NCBI GenBank assembly: GCA_032718475.1
Contig: JAUCBJ010006750.1
Span: 62,001-126,000 of the forward strand
DNA length: 64,000 nucleotides
Direction: 5' to 3'
From: Nemertoderma westbladi
Taxonomy: Eukaryota > Xenacoelomorpha > Nemertodermatida > Nemertodermatidae
The notes under the pieces are model-generated. The model was given only the letters and a program-made list of their open reading frames with translations, searched no databases and had not been told where the DNA came from. Below are positions 38,854 to 48,483 of the stretch, piece by piece (the stretch's first letter is position 1; each line of letters opens with the position of its first letter). The position numbers and the translations under genes were made by a program.

Positions 38854-39781
38854 TTAAATCTCTAGTTCCGGGTATGCACCATATATCTTGTTATAGTCCA
38901 GAAATTTCTGAGGTTTAAAGTCTATGCCGCCATTTAGCACTGCGAGGTAGCCGATACCGGATTTCGTTGGTCTCACTTCCCGGAATCCACGCATGAATTC
39001 TGTGGATCGCAACCAGGCTAACAGGGTTTGGGTGTCGACGAAGTGACTAATGGCGTTAAGGTCTTCTCGACGGTTTCTTCTGAAGGGAGCATTAGCGTAG
39101 TCGTTCCGGATATCCGCCTTTATATCCGACCCAATCTTACTAATATCGAAATCAAATAGGATCTGTTGGATCTCCGGTGGTAATAGCCAGACCGCTCTGG
39201 CTGTCCGCACCTCTTGTTTGGGTGTCGGGAAGATTCGACATATCAACACTAAACCATCTAGTGTTCCAATGATCGACCGTATTCCTTCGTCCCATACTTC
39301 TCCTGGTAGTCGTCGCGGTTCTGGATGACTGATATACGCTCCTCTCATAGCGTCGCCCTACATTCCGCCAGGTTTCCCCAGTGGGCGAGGTATGTACTCT
39401 TGTCGTCGACGAAACTTTGACATCGCGCCAACGTAATCGCCTTTGAGGTAGGCGTCGCATTTCCCTCGTTGTCGTATTGTCGTATATCAAACACCGGGAT
39501 TTGTAGACGCTTCGCCGGAACGCATCCCAGAATGATAACTCCTCTCCTCCGGTTGCCTTTGCGTTCCATGTCCTTTTCAGGCTCATATTAACATCGGATA
39601 ACCGGAGCTCTCGTAGATTACGGGAATCCGGTTCCTCCTGCCCGGAAAATTTAACGACTTGCACATTCTCTTTTAACAGGGTGTTCCATTTCGTATCAAA
39701 GTTAGGAGATCCAGGCTGTGGATAATCCAATAAATCGAGCGTGTTACGTAATTCGCCGAGAATTCGGCGATTTGAGTCCAT
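38854..39781 (-). pseudogene. Unknown protein remnant downstream of BEL-1 pol
   Basis: The minus strand starts with a good ATG at 39781 (MDSNRRILGELRNTLDLLDY...). Coding-like sequence passes to a second frame at about 39480 (ending at 39345 with ...GNLAECRATL) and to a third from about 39348 to the stop at 38854 (ending ...IYGAYPELEI). Together these would make roughly 300 residues broken by two frame changes. The last segment (IIGTLDGLVLICRIFPTPKQ, then a run of short helices and many acidic/aromatic residues) looks like a globular domain. I see no membrane segment, signal peptide, zinc motif or enzyme motif. It begins 1239 bp after the BEL-1 pol stop on the same strand, the position where BEL-2/BEL-3 carry ORF X, so it may be an equivalent extra gene. 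I do not recognise the family. Confidence 0.45.
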
Positions 39782-41019
39782 ATTCTAAATTATGTCCATT
39801 GCAAATTCAAATCAGTTAATTATAACTCCAGAAAGTCTGATTCTATAGCGACTGCAGAATAATTCAGTTATTTGTAATTCAGTTTATTATTATTGCTATA
39901 TAGGCATCTACCATCTTATTGCTACTACATTCAGTATTTACAGTTACTATAGCTATACATTATTTTCCAACCAGTTTTTTTACTTTTTATGTCCGCTTCT
40001 TTTTCAAATTCTTTCCTTTCTACATTTTATATTTTTTTTTTGTCTTTTTTCATTTCTCATATCATAATTCATTGTACATTTCATTATTTCTTTCCACATT
40101 TCATCATTTATTTCACATTTAATCATTTATTTCCACCATTACATTGGGGTTATAGCCCCCCGGCTATCATTATTTGTTATAAGCACAGCACCAGGGTGCG
40201 CATCATTACATTTTCATCATCATATGCGTCATCATTCAGTTTATAGTAGGGTTGTCTGTTTCTTTTCATCATTTCCAAACTACATTCAACCATCTTCTTT
40301 GGGAAATTTTCGTTGTGGAAGGGGTGTTTCGCGGCAATCTGGGATCTACAGCTGGGCTAGTTACACCGCCTACGACCCAAACTGCACACGTAACGGACAA
40401 TGAAGACGCTGGAAGTGAAGTCACGTGGAATGCACCAGGGACCCACCAGAATAACACTCCCAACAACATATATCTCAGCCGACGAAGTCATGTGGGATGG
40501 GGTTACGCAACATTCTGGGATCTACAGCTGGACTCGTTATACCGCCTACGCCCCAAAATCCACGCAACGGTCCCACCAGAATAACCCGACTGAAAAACAT
40601 AAAACCTCTATCGACGAAGTCATGTGGATGCACCATGGACCCACCAGAATAACGCGATAGAGGGGGTGTTGCGCGGTAATCCGGCATCTACAGCTGGACT
40701 TGTTACACCGCCCACGCCCCGAACTGCACACGCAATGGACAACACAATACAACACAATACAATGGATACAATGAATTCCACTTCAAATCTTTACCATTTC
40801 CAATAATCCAATGTAGTTGGTCCTGATGACCAAAATCAGGGTGAACAATACATAAACTACCCTGCATCAGTCGAAACATCTGCAGGGTGACGCTGGACTC
40901 CACATAACACACGAGGAAACACAAATATCATTGCGTGGTTACAGTTGGTTTAAGGGGGGTCCATATTCATTGTCGGTAAATCACATTTTAAAAGAGTTTG
41001 TCAACAGGATGAGAAGGGT
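39782..41019. other. Spacer between BEL-1 pol and the unknown remnant
   Basis: No gene. It contains a T-rich low-complexity tract (about 39965-40140) and the three-copy repeat at 40316-40740. No BEL-1 LTR could be identified here. Confidence 0.55.
40316..40740. repeat. Three-copy diverged tandem repeat, about 170 bp
   Basis: ATCTACAGCTGG followed by GTTA(C/T)ACCGCC(T/C)ACG occurs at 40344, 40520 and 40686 (spacings 176 and 166). CCACCAGAATAAC occurs at about 40443, 40573 and 40641, and CGACGAAGTCATGTGG at about 40481 and 40613. The copies are diverged and carry indels. There is no coding function visible. Confidence 0.8.
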
Positions 41020-42073
41020 TTAAACGGGTTTAGCATTGTCACCAATGTCTGCAGCAGGATCCGGAGTAGGGAACTTATCACCTCTCGTGGAGTCACCACT
41101 GTCATTGCCTTCAAGAAGGCAAAGCCTCTGGATAGGGCGTTGGTAGTGGCCCTTTTCCGTCAGTATCGTCACTGTCCTCACAAGTCCATCCTTGCTTGGG
41201 GTTATTTCCATGACTCGCGCCATAGGCCAGTGGACGCGGTCTTTAAGGTCTTCCTTTACAAGTACCATGTCGCCGACAGCGACATTCCGGTATGTGTTAT
41301 TCCACTTCCTCCTGGTCTGGAGGGTTATGAGGTACTTCTGGGCCCAGATTCTCCACCAATGTGCTGCCAGCGCTTGGGCCTTTTTCCAGTTGGTGTGTCT
41401 CGCAATATCGTTGGGATCTGGGAACATTGCCTCCAGAAGAATGTTGGTCTTGGGTCTTCCAAGTAGATGGTTGGGTGTAAGAGGCTCCAGATCTGTAGGG
41501 TCATCGTGGATGGGTACGATTGGCCGGTTATTCAGGGTGGCTGTGATCTCGCAGAATGTTGTGCGAAGGGTGTTGTGGGTGACCTGGGTATCCCCTAACG
41601 CGACACGCATGGATTGTTTCACCAAGTTGATGAGTTTCTCCCATACCCTGCTCGTATGGGGTGCCAAGGGCGTTTGGAAGTGCCATTGTATATGGTGTTC
41701 CTTCCAGACATGGGATGCGGTTTCATCGGTGAACCATCCCTCGATAGCCTCTCTGAGTTCCCTTTCTCCTCCCACAAAGTTCGTTCCATTATCGGAGTAC
41801 ATATGCCGGCATGATCCGTTGTTCACCACAAACCGACGCAGAGCGTTGATAAAGGCGTGCTAAAGGCGTGAGGTTTACTACGAGGTCCAGGTAAATCGCC
41901 CTTGACCTAAGGCATGTGAAGATGGCTCCCCAGCATTTGATGTTGGCTCGTCACTCGATGACTGTAAATGGTCCGAAACAGTCTACGCCGGTTACGTAGA
42001 ATGGTGGTGAATCGGATTGCAGCCATGTAGCCGGTACGTCGGCCATTCTTTGGGTGAGCGGTGGCGATAGGTA
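41020..42073 (-). pseudogene. BEL-1 integrase core and DUF5641 C-terminus
   Basis: Integrase inserts the element cDNA into host DNA. The first catalytic-Asp region (GVDCFGPFTV) is at about 41970, followed by an in-frame stop and then KCWGAIFTCLRSRAIYLDLV at about 41945-41885 in the same frame; other breaks follow near 41870. The 269-codon frame from 41829 to 41020 has SDNGTNFVGGE with the second Asp and HFQTPLAPH...WEKLI with the Glu, then the DUF5641 domain (VGDMVLVKEDLKDRVHWPMA, ending near RLCLLEGND) usual at the pol end of BEL/Pao. The usual Gly-rich segment before the catalytic Glu is changed (APHTSRVWEKL). Confidence 0.85.
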
Positions 42074-43174
42074 TCACCTGCAGGGGAAACATCGTTTCAA
42101 GACTTTCCAGATCAGTGGCTGGATGTGGGTGATCCAATATCGTTGCCGGATGTTGGCCATAATCCAGTTCTGGTCCGCGTGATGGTTTTCCTCGTGACAC
42201 TGCTGGATTAATAGCTTAGCTAGTGTTGACGTTCCAAGCAGAAGTGCCGGGTATTTGACTTCATATTCAACCGGGGCGTTCGCCATCCGGGTATTTAGTC
42301 GGATCAGTCCATCTTCCCCCATCATGGGTCTCAACTGGTAGACTGGGCTGTCAGGTTTCAAAGTCTTGCCCGCGTTGAGCTGTTCCCATTCATTGGGGAA
42401 ACTTTCTTTCTGGATGTATCTCACAATACATTTCTCTGCAATAATGAGTTCTTGTATACTTCGCCGAACTATCGGCTTGTTATCCTTCCACCGCAGGAAG
42501 TTACGAAGAGTCATGACGTGATGGATAAGACGCCTCATCGAGGAGGTTTGCTCTATCAATAGTTGCAAGGACGTGGCTGGTTGCGCAGTGGTCGCAACAT
42601 TATAGTGCCTGCCCGAGTCCTTTGCAGGCTCAGTCAGGCAACTATAGATTTCCACGGTGGCGCTTCCATGGACTTTGCAAATCTCCTTGTCGTCTTCCAA
42701 ATATTTCCCACTATCTAGTTCGGGATCGAATCGGGTGCTCCAGGTTAGTTGTGGTTGCTTTAAGAATCCCGGGCCTGTGATCCAAAGTTTACTCTTACCG
42801 AGCTGTCGTGTGGTGGCGCCTCTGCTCGATAAGTCCGCTGGGTTTTCTTTTCCGTTTACGTGGTGCCACTGTTCTCGGTTGGTATATTGTTTTATTTCTG
42901 TGGCTCGGTTCGCTATGAACGTGGTGTGTCGCCGTGATGGTGAATGGAGGTAGTAAAGCACGATACTCGAATTAACCCAGAAATGCTGCTATTCAATGGG
43001 GATTCTTAGGTTCCGCCTGATCATACGGTTCTGCCTCACGGCCCAGACTGCGGCCTGCAGCTCGAGTCTCGGGATTGTTGCCACAAATTCTCCGGATACC
43101 GTCTTGGCTTTGGAGAATAAGAAACTCGTATCACCGTTTCCATCCTGATTTAATCTTCTTAGAAATGTAACCAC
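42074..43174 (-). pseudogene. BEL-1 RNase H and integrase zinc-binding domain
   Basis: RNase H removes the RNA strand during cDNA synthesis; the zinc domain helps integrase bind DNA ends. The 43174-42989 segment (SFLFSKAKTVSGEFVATIPRLELQAA) is the RNase H start, with the Glu of RLELQAA. A frame change follows. The 42961-42074 frame carries WHHVNGKENPADLSSRG, the signature closing RNase H in BEL/Pao, then WITGPGFL, and finally the integrase HHCC finger (CHEENHH ... CFPC) near 42260-42080. The first segment is broken from the RT by another shift between 43479 and 43174. Confidence 0.85.
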
Positions 43175-43478
43175 GCTGATTCCGGTATTCGATGCATCCG
43201 AGAAAGTATGGAGCTGGAATATATCGGTGGGTATCTTATCGAGGAAGAACGGTCAAGGGATCCGCATGAGGTGTAGCTGTTCGAGTTACTCCGTCCACTT
43301 CTTCCTTTTGGCACTGAGGTGTGGGGGGAGTTCTTCGTCCCATCCCAGTCCTTTGATCCACATTTCTTTGATCAAGTTCATTCCGGCCAATGTTACTGGG
43401 GATATGAAGTTTAATGGATCGAATATGGCGCTCTTTACGGATAAACATCCCCTCTTTGTCATTGGTTTGGGCAGGGGG

Positions 43479-44776
43479 TTATGTTTGAAGATGAACTGAT
43501 CCAGTTCTATGTCCCATTCGATACCGAGTACGCGGTGATCTACACCCTCGGAAAATTTTGTTGTCGTCTAACCTAATTTCTTCCGGGAACCTTTCCATAA
43601 GTTCCTTATCGTGGGATCTAAACTTCACAAGAGGGAAACCTCCTCTCTTTAAACATTCCACCATTCCCATAGCCAGCTGATATGCCTCGTTGACATTATT
43701 GGCACCAGCGCATCCGTCGTCTACGTAAAAACATCTTTTGATGGTCTCTATGACTGTCAGAGGGAACTCATCTTCACACATAGTCGCTGTTTTCTTCAAC
43801 ATGTCGCTACATGCAACCGGCGAGTCCTTAGCGCCGAAGATTCTGACAATCATGCGCATTACGTCCACATCCTCCAAGGTGAGTTGGTTTATTTCTTGTG
43901 GAGTCAATGTTTTATCTGTCCATAATATACGTAGGCAATCTGAGTCTCTTGATAGCGTTCGGACCTGGTGGAACATCGCTTTGATGTCACATGTGAAGGC
44001 TATTTTTTTTTTCGGAACCTGATCAATATGCCGATCAGTGTACTGTAGATGTTGGGCCCGGTGTAAAGTTGGCTGTTTAAGGATTTGCCCTGGTACATAG
44101 CCGCAGCATCATTTACTACCTGGATTTTGCCGCCCTTCCGGGCTTCCACCACATAGTGGGTCGGGAGATAATACGTCCATCTAGTCCCCTGCAGTTCGTT
44201 TGTGGGCACCTTTTCCACCAATCCATCTTCCAAATAACCTTTAATCACATTATTATATTTCTCTTTTGTCTCAGGTAGCTCGTTTAACCGGCGTAAGATA
44301 CCTTTGGGCCTCCTTAGGGCCATGCTGGCATTATTAGCCATTGGTCTATCTGGGTCCTTCCAAAGCATGGGCGAGCACTAATGTCCGTCTTTGAATGTTG
44401 CCTGGTCAAGAACGTCCATACAATATTGATCTTCTTCGGACGGATTCTCGTCCTTTTCAGCGAATTCTTGAGTCTCCAAGTTGAAATATTTTGTTATTTC
44501 TCGTTGGGTTTTTTCGGTTTCCAAGAATAAATCCTCATCTAGGTCGGTTGCTGAGCAGTAACCCACAGATGTTGCGTTCTCTTTGATCTGGCATTTCAGA
44601 AGATATGTATATGTGTCGGTAGTCTCTTCTTTGATGCCACAGAGTGTCCATCCCATGATAGTGCGCTCTGCATAGAAACCGTCGTCCGGCTTTACAGATT
44701 GGGCGATGTCTCCAGTCGGTATATGTAGTTCCGGTGTATCGAGTCCGATTAATAGCGTAATTCTGTTCACGTCCAA
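43479..44776 (-). pseudogene. BEL-1 protease end and reverse transcriptase
   Basis: 44776-44378 holds the end of the DUF1758 protease region (LLIGLDTPELHI, GWTLCG) and the linker. 44368-44000 is the N-terminal RT part, with TYYLPTHYVV, QGKSLNSQLYTGPN and ILIRFR. The frame is then broken at a run of ten T (44003-44012) and resumes as TCDIKAMFHQVR, which has the motif A Asp. 43976-43479 has the catalytic CFYVDDG (YVDD) at about 43720. Remaining RT sequence (near PLNFISPVTLAGM) continues in other frames to about 43260. The catalytic residues are still readable, but the frame is not. Confidence 0.88.
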
Positions 44777-44935
44777 CGGTGGGCATCATAGGTCCATATC
44801 TTCCTGATCTAACTGTATGAGGGGTGCGTATTTGGATGATTGTCAGAATCGCACTCTGAGATCGGTATGCACCAGAGCATTTTTAATCGTTAGTTTGACC
44901 TTTTCGTAACCTTTCATAACTCCTTCCATCCTGAG

Positions 44936-45560
44936 TTATACCTCCCCGGACTCCACTACTTTATGGTCCGTTATAGTCTGTATGGGTCGCTTGCAAGGTT
45001 CATAGTCTAGGCCTAGTTGTTCGAGGAAGTCCCTGTCTATGATAGTTCCGTCCGACCCATTGTCCAGGAACGCGAGTGTAGTTAGAGATTTTCCGACCCC
45101 TTGGATTCTTACCAGGATCACTTTAGCGAAGACCATATAACAGCAATTTATTAAATTGACCGTGGCTGATATGCTGGTCATGTGTGATACGTCAGCGGTG
45201 GTCTTGAACGGATTGGTATCTCTCCACTGAATCGTCCGGGTACCCTTGGAGACGTGGTTCATTTCTCCTCTCTGTTTGGATTCGATACGGAATGGTAGGG
45301 TGGTGAAATCGAAGTTTGCAGGACTGTGGAGGAGTGTATGATGTTGTAGGTCGTTACAAACCACGCAGCATGTCCTTTGGTCGCAATCCCGTACGTAGTG
45401 ACCTGTTCCAAGACACCGGAAGCATCCTCGGTGTTTCATTATTGCCTCGAAGCGTGGAACGAGTTCGGCGAACTGGAATTTTCTGCAGAATTCCATCTTG
45501 TGTTTCTCCCCGCAGAAGAGACATAGAAGGGAGGTTGTGGTGCCTTCCCTCTTGGGTGCC
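44936..45560 (-). pseudogene. BEL-1 gag zinc knuckles and aspartic protease start
   Basis: One frame carries three zinc-binding motifs: CLFCGEKHKMEFC (at about 45523-45485), CFRCLGTGHYVRDC and CCVVCNDLQHHTLLH. These bind element RNA in the Gag particle. They are followed by LAFLDNGSDGTIID, the aspartic-protease active-site loop (DNG in place of the commoner DSG). The frame closes at 44936, before the rest of the protease, which resumes at about 44776. The three-knuckle layout matches BEL-2 (51956-52150), although the two are strongly diverged. Confidence 0.85.
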
Positions 45561-45699
45561 CAATTAGCTAGATAACACGCCCATTCCTCAGCTGATATCG
45601 GTTCCTCATAGTCCTCGTCGTCAGAATCCTCGGCATCGTACTCACTGGAGGGGGGCAGAATCTCGGTTTTGGAGTGGGTGCTCTGCTCCTAGAGTTGTT

Positions 45700-47134
45700 C
45701 TCTATTCCGTCTAACTTGGAGAGACTTTGTTTGGAGAACATGGAGTCGTTGATGGCTTCGGAATATCATCTAGGAATGCAGACATTTCTAGGAAGCTAGG
45801 ATCCCGATCCGGGTGTCTGCGTCTGAGATCAACACATTTATAAGCCCATTTGCTTTGCAACCATCCGGGGAAATTCCGGGCAATCTGTCAGAGGTTTAGG
45901 ATGTTGCTTACTTGTTCCTCCTTGTTCAATGGTTTTAAAGTATAATAAGCGTCTTTCATTGAGTCCGAAAACTCTAGGATATTCTGTGGATCCCCTAGGG
46001 ATCCAGCGTCCTGTATCAGTTTTCAAGCGTCTTATTGATTATAGTTCCAATGTTACCATATCTCTTATCGAGAGTTTTCCACGCATCGTAGTACGCTGCG
46101 TGAGATCCTCCTTCGAAACATTTAACAATTCGGCGTGGTTTGTCACCCAGATATTGAGATAAATATACCAGTTTTTCCGCGTCAGTTATATCCGTTGATC
46201 CGATCTGAGCAAAGAACCGTTTTTTAAATCCAAGATAATCAACGGGGTCGCCCTCGAAGGTACGGATCTCCATCTTGGGCATAGCTAGGCGGTTCTCCAA
46301 TGCTCGAATGATGCCGACGTCGTCCGAACTGGGATGACTAGGAGGATTGTAGTTACTAACACTCTCTCCCATATATGATGGATCGATAAGAGGTGGAGTT
46401 TTAATAATGACGCAGTTATGGATTTTCGGCGTGGATGTGAATGGATTATTGGATCGAGGGGTGGCATCCCGTTCCGAGTCCCTTTCAGGCTCGTACTGGG
46501 GAACGCTCGGAGCCGTAGGGTTGGAAGGGAGATAGGGTTCCTCGTTTTTAAGTGTAACCGGTGGGGGATGGAATGCCGGTGCTTGTGCCGATAGTGTGGA
46601 CCGTATAACTGGCGGGAACTCGGGTTTCGAAGGTTTTGCAGCCGGTGGCGTAAATGACTTTTCTAATTCTGGGACCGGAATTGGTTCATAGTCTTGTTCT
46701 ATACCCCTTTCCCAGTCATCGTACAGTTGAAGGTCCCATTCTATGAGTGCGGCTTCGTAGTCTGCGAGTTTAGCAATATCCGCATTCTTTTTGTGAATAA
46801 GAATCGCTTGGGCCTCGGCATTTCGTTTATGCATTTCGGCCTCTTGTTTACGTATCTCGGCCTGTTGTTCGGCCTCTACTTTACGCATTTCGGCCTCTTG
46901 TTTTTGTCATTCGGCCTCTTGTTTACGTATCTCGGCCTGTTGTTCGGTCTCTACTTTACGCATTTTGGCCCCTTGTTTTTGTCGTTCGGCCTCTAGTTTA
47001 CATATCTCGGCCTGTATTTCGGCCTCCTGTTGATGTCTTTCCTCTGCTAGTATGTCCTGTTCGATCTGTAATTGGACGTATTTGTCCTCCATACAGGCTT
47101 TAAGGGCCAATGCCCTCTGTTCTCGTAGCTGATC
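45700..47134 (-). pseudogene. BEL-1 gag: coiled coil, Pro-rich linker, DUF1759
   Basis: From 47134 the frame reads a charged coiled coil (QQEAEIQAEICKLEAERQ...) built on a 75-bp (25-residue) duplication, 46835-46909 and 46910-46984. A TGA at 46907-46909 interrupts it where the paired copy has CGA (Arg), a typical CpG decay. The same frame continues to 46016 through a Pro-rich linker (YEPERDSE near 46480) and the DUF1759 capsid-related domain (MEIRTFEGDPVDYLGFKKRF ... LVYLSQYLGDKPRRIVKC ... DKRYGN). It then shifts frame near 46020 and continues as NFPGWLQSKWAYKC at about 45870, ending in an acidic stretch near 45620. Gag would form the element's particle in the cytoplasm. Confidence 0.85.
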
Positions 47135-47279
47135 TCAGAGTGGCTGACCCCCTTGGGAGCTGCGCGCTGAACTGGATATCTCGCTCCTGGCGCTGGAGTG
47201 CTGGTGCCTCGAGGACCCGGTTCTCTTTCTTGGAACCAATGTCCTGGTACCGGAGGTCCGTACGGATTCCGCGTCCGCC

Positions 47280-48483
47280 TGTAAAAGCTTTTGTGGGATA
47301 TAACTGGCCCTTTTCCTTCGTAATCCAGTTTTTCCCCAATGCGCTCAAATACTCTAAAACTGCCAGATTCGAATGGCACAATCTGCCCGCTGGTTGGCTG
47401 ATTTGCTGTACGTATGGCCTCTTTGTTCTGTTCGATCAACCAATCAGAGCGATGGTCAACCAATCAGAGCGATTCCGCCTTGTGTTAGCTACGGGCTTCA
47501 AAGGCTAGGGAGGTTTGGCATTTCGACATTCGTGGAACCTATGGAATCTGGAGCTCTGCCAATAAGAGCTTTTCCTCTTTGTGTTGAAAGCTACCTGCAA
47601 CAGCTCACAGAATTCAGTGTGTGTTGGTTTTCCATGCCAGAACATCGGCTGTGGAATGATTCTGTGTTTCAGACTTTAGCCAAACATTAGAACGGCTTTG
47701 ATTACCGGAACATATAACTGTTATCAAACAAACCATACAAATCATACCATACATACCTGGCACTTTATATCATACTGTGCATACCTTTCACCGCATTATT
47801 TTACTGTTATTTACTGTCGGTTATTAATTGTATCAGTTGATGGAACATTGTTATATTTGGATAATATCGATAAAGAATCATAAAACCCCCATCTTCTTGA
47901 TATACTGAAGGTAAGAGACCGGTTACATATAGCGATTGCAACTCACATTATATTGGTTTTGGAGTGAATCTAATGCTATTTAATAGGCACTACATGAGTC
48001 AATTGCTGTTCTCTTTATATGTGATCAAATTCAGTGAAGGTCGGCAGATTGGTATGCAGTATTGTGCGGTAGTGTACATGAATGTTACCGATAACTAAGC
48101 ATCTCCTAAAGAATGCGCCTTATACGTGAATCAATAGCCATCCCGTTGTGTTTAGTATAAGTCATAACTCTGTTTACATATTTAGAGCGCCACGTCCTAA
48201 AGGAACTGTTAATATTTCCCGAAAGTGAATAATATTTGTCAGAGATTATATATTAACGATCAATCGAATAATACAGTAGGCTTACACTGCAATATAGGGT
48301 CAGAGCTTCCGAATCCAGTCTCCCGGGTATATCCAGCGGGTGAATGGTCGCGCAATAGGCTGGCTTCGGCTAATGTAGTGTTTATTTGTATCAAATACTT
48401 GTCATAGGCTAAAGTCGATTTATAATCTAGAAGACATATAAATTTGGCAGGTTAAACTGCTAAAGGTCTTAAAAGCGCGAACA
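47280..48483 (+). repeat. 5' LTR of BEL-2
   Basis: Starts TGTAAAAGCTTTTG and ends GCGCGAACA. It contains a doubled CCAAT-box unit (ACCAATCAGAGCG at about 47438 and 47458) that is single in the other two LTRs. It shares long blocks with 58000-58928 (e.g. GCGCCACGTCCTAAAGGAAC) and, on the opposite strand, with 59000-60055. LTRs carry promoter and polyadenylation signals for the element. Confidence 0.78.

Larger units (their letters stand above)
41020..47279 (-). mobile_element. BEL-1: decayed BEL/Pao LTR retroelement (no 5' LTR)
   Basis: Minus-strand gag-pol remnant in the order coiled-coil gag, DUF1759, zinc knuckles, aspartic protease, reverse transcriptase, RNase H, integrase, DUF5641. That order and these domains define BEL/Pao. 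Frameshifts and stops break nearly every domain. The gag side ends abruptly at 47279, where the LTR of BEL-2 begins, so its own 5' LTR and leader are lost or displaced. No 3' LTR was identified left of 41020. The sequence is clearly diverged from BEL-2 and BEL-3. Confidence 0.9.

Noticed and set aside
40020-40140. A host gene in the T-rich tract
   Set aside because: Open frames here come from low-complexity T/C sequence (Phe/Ser/Tyr runs) without any domain.
42715-42740. A tRNA B-box-like motif (GGATCGAATCGG)
   Set aside because: It lies inside BEL-1 pol coding sequence, with no A box or cloverleaf around it.
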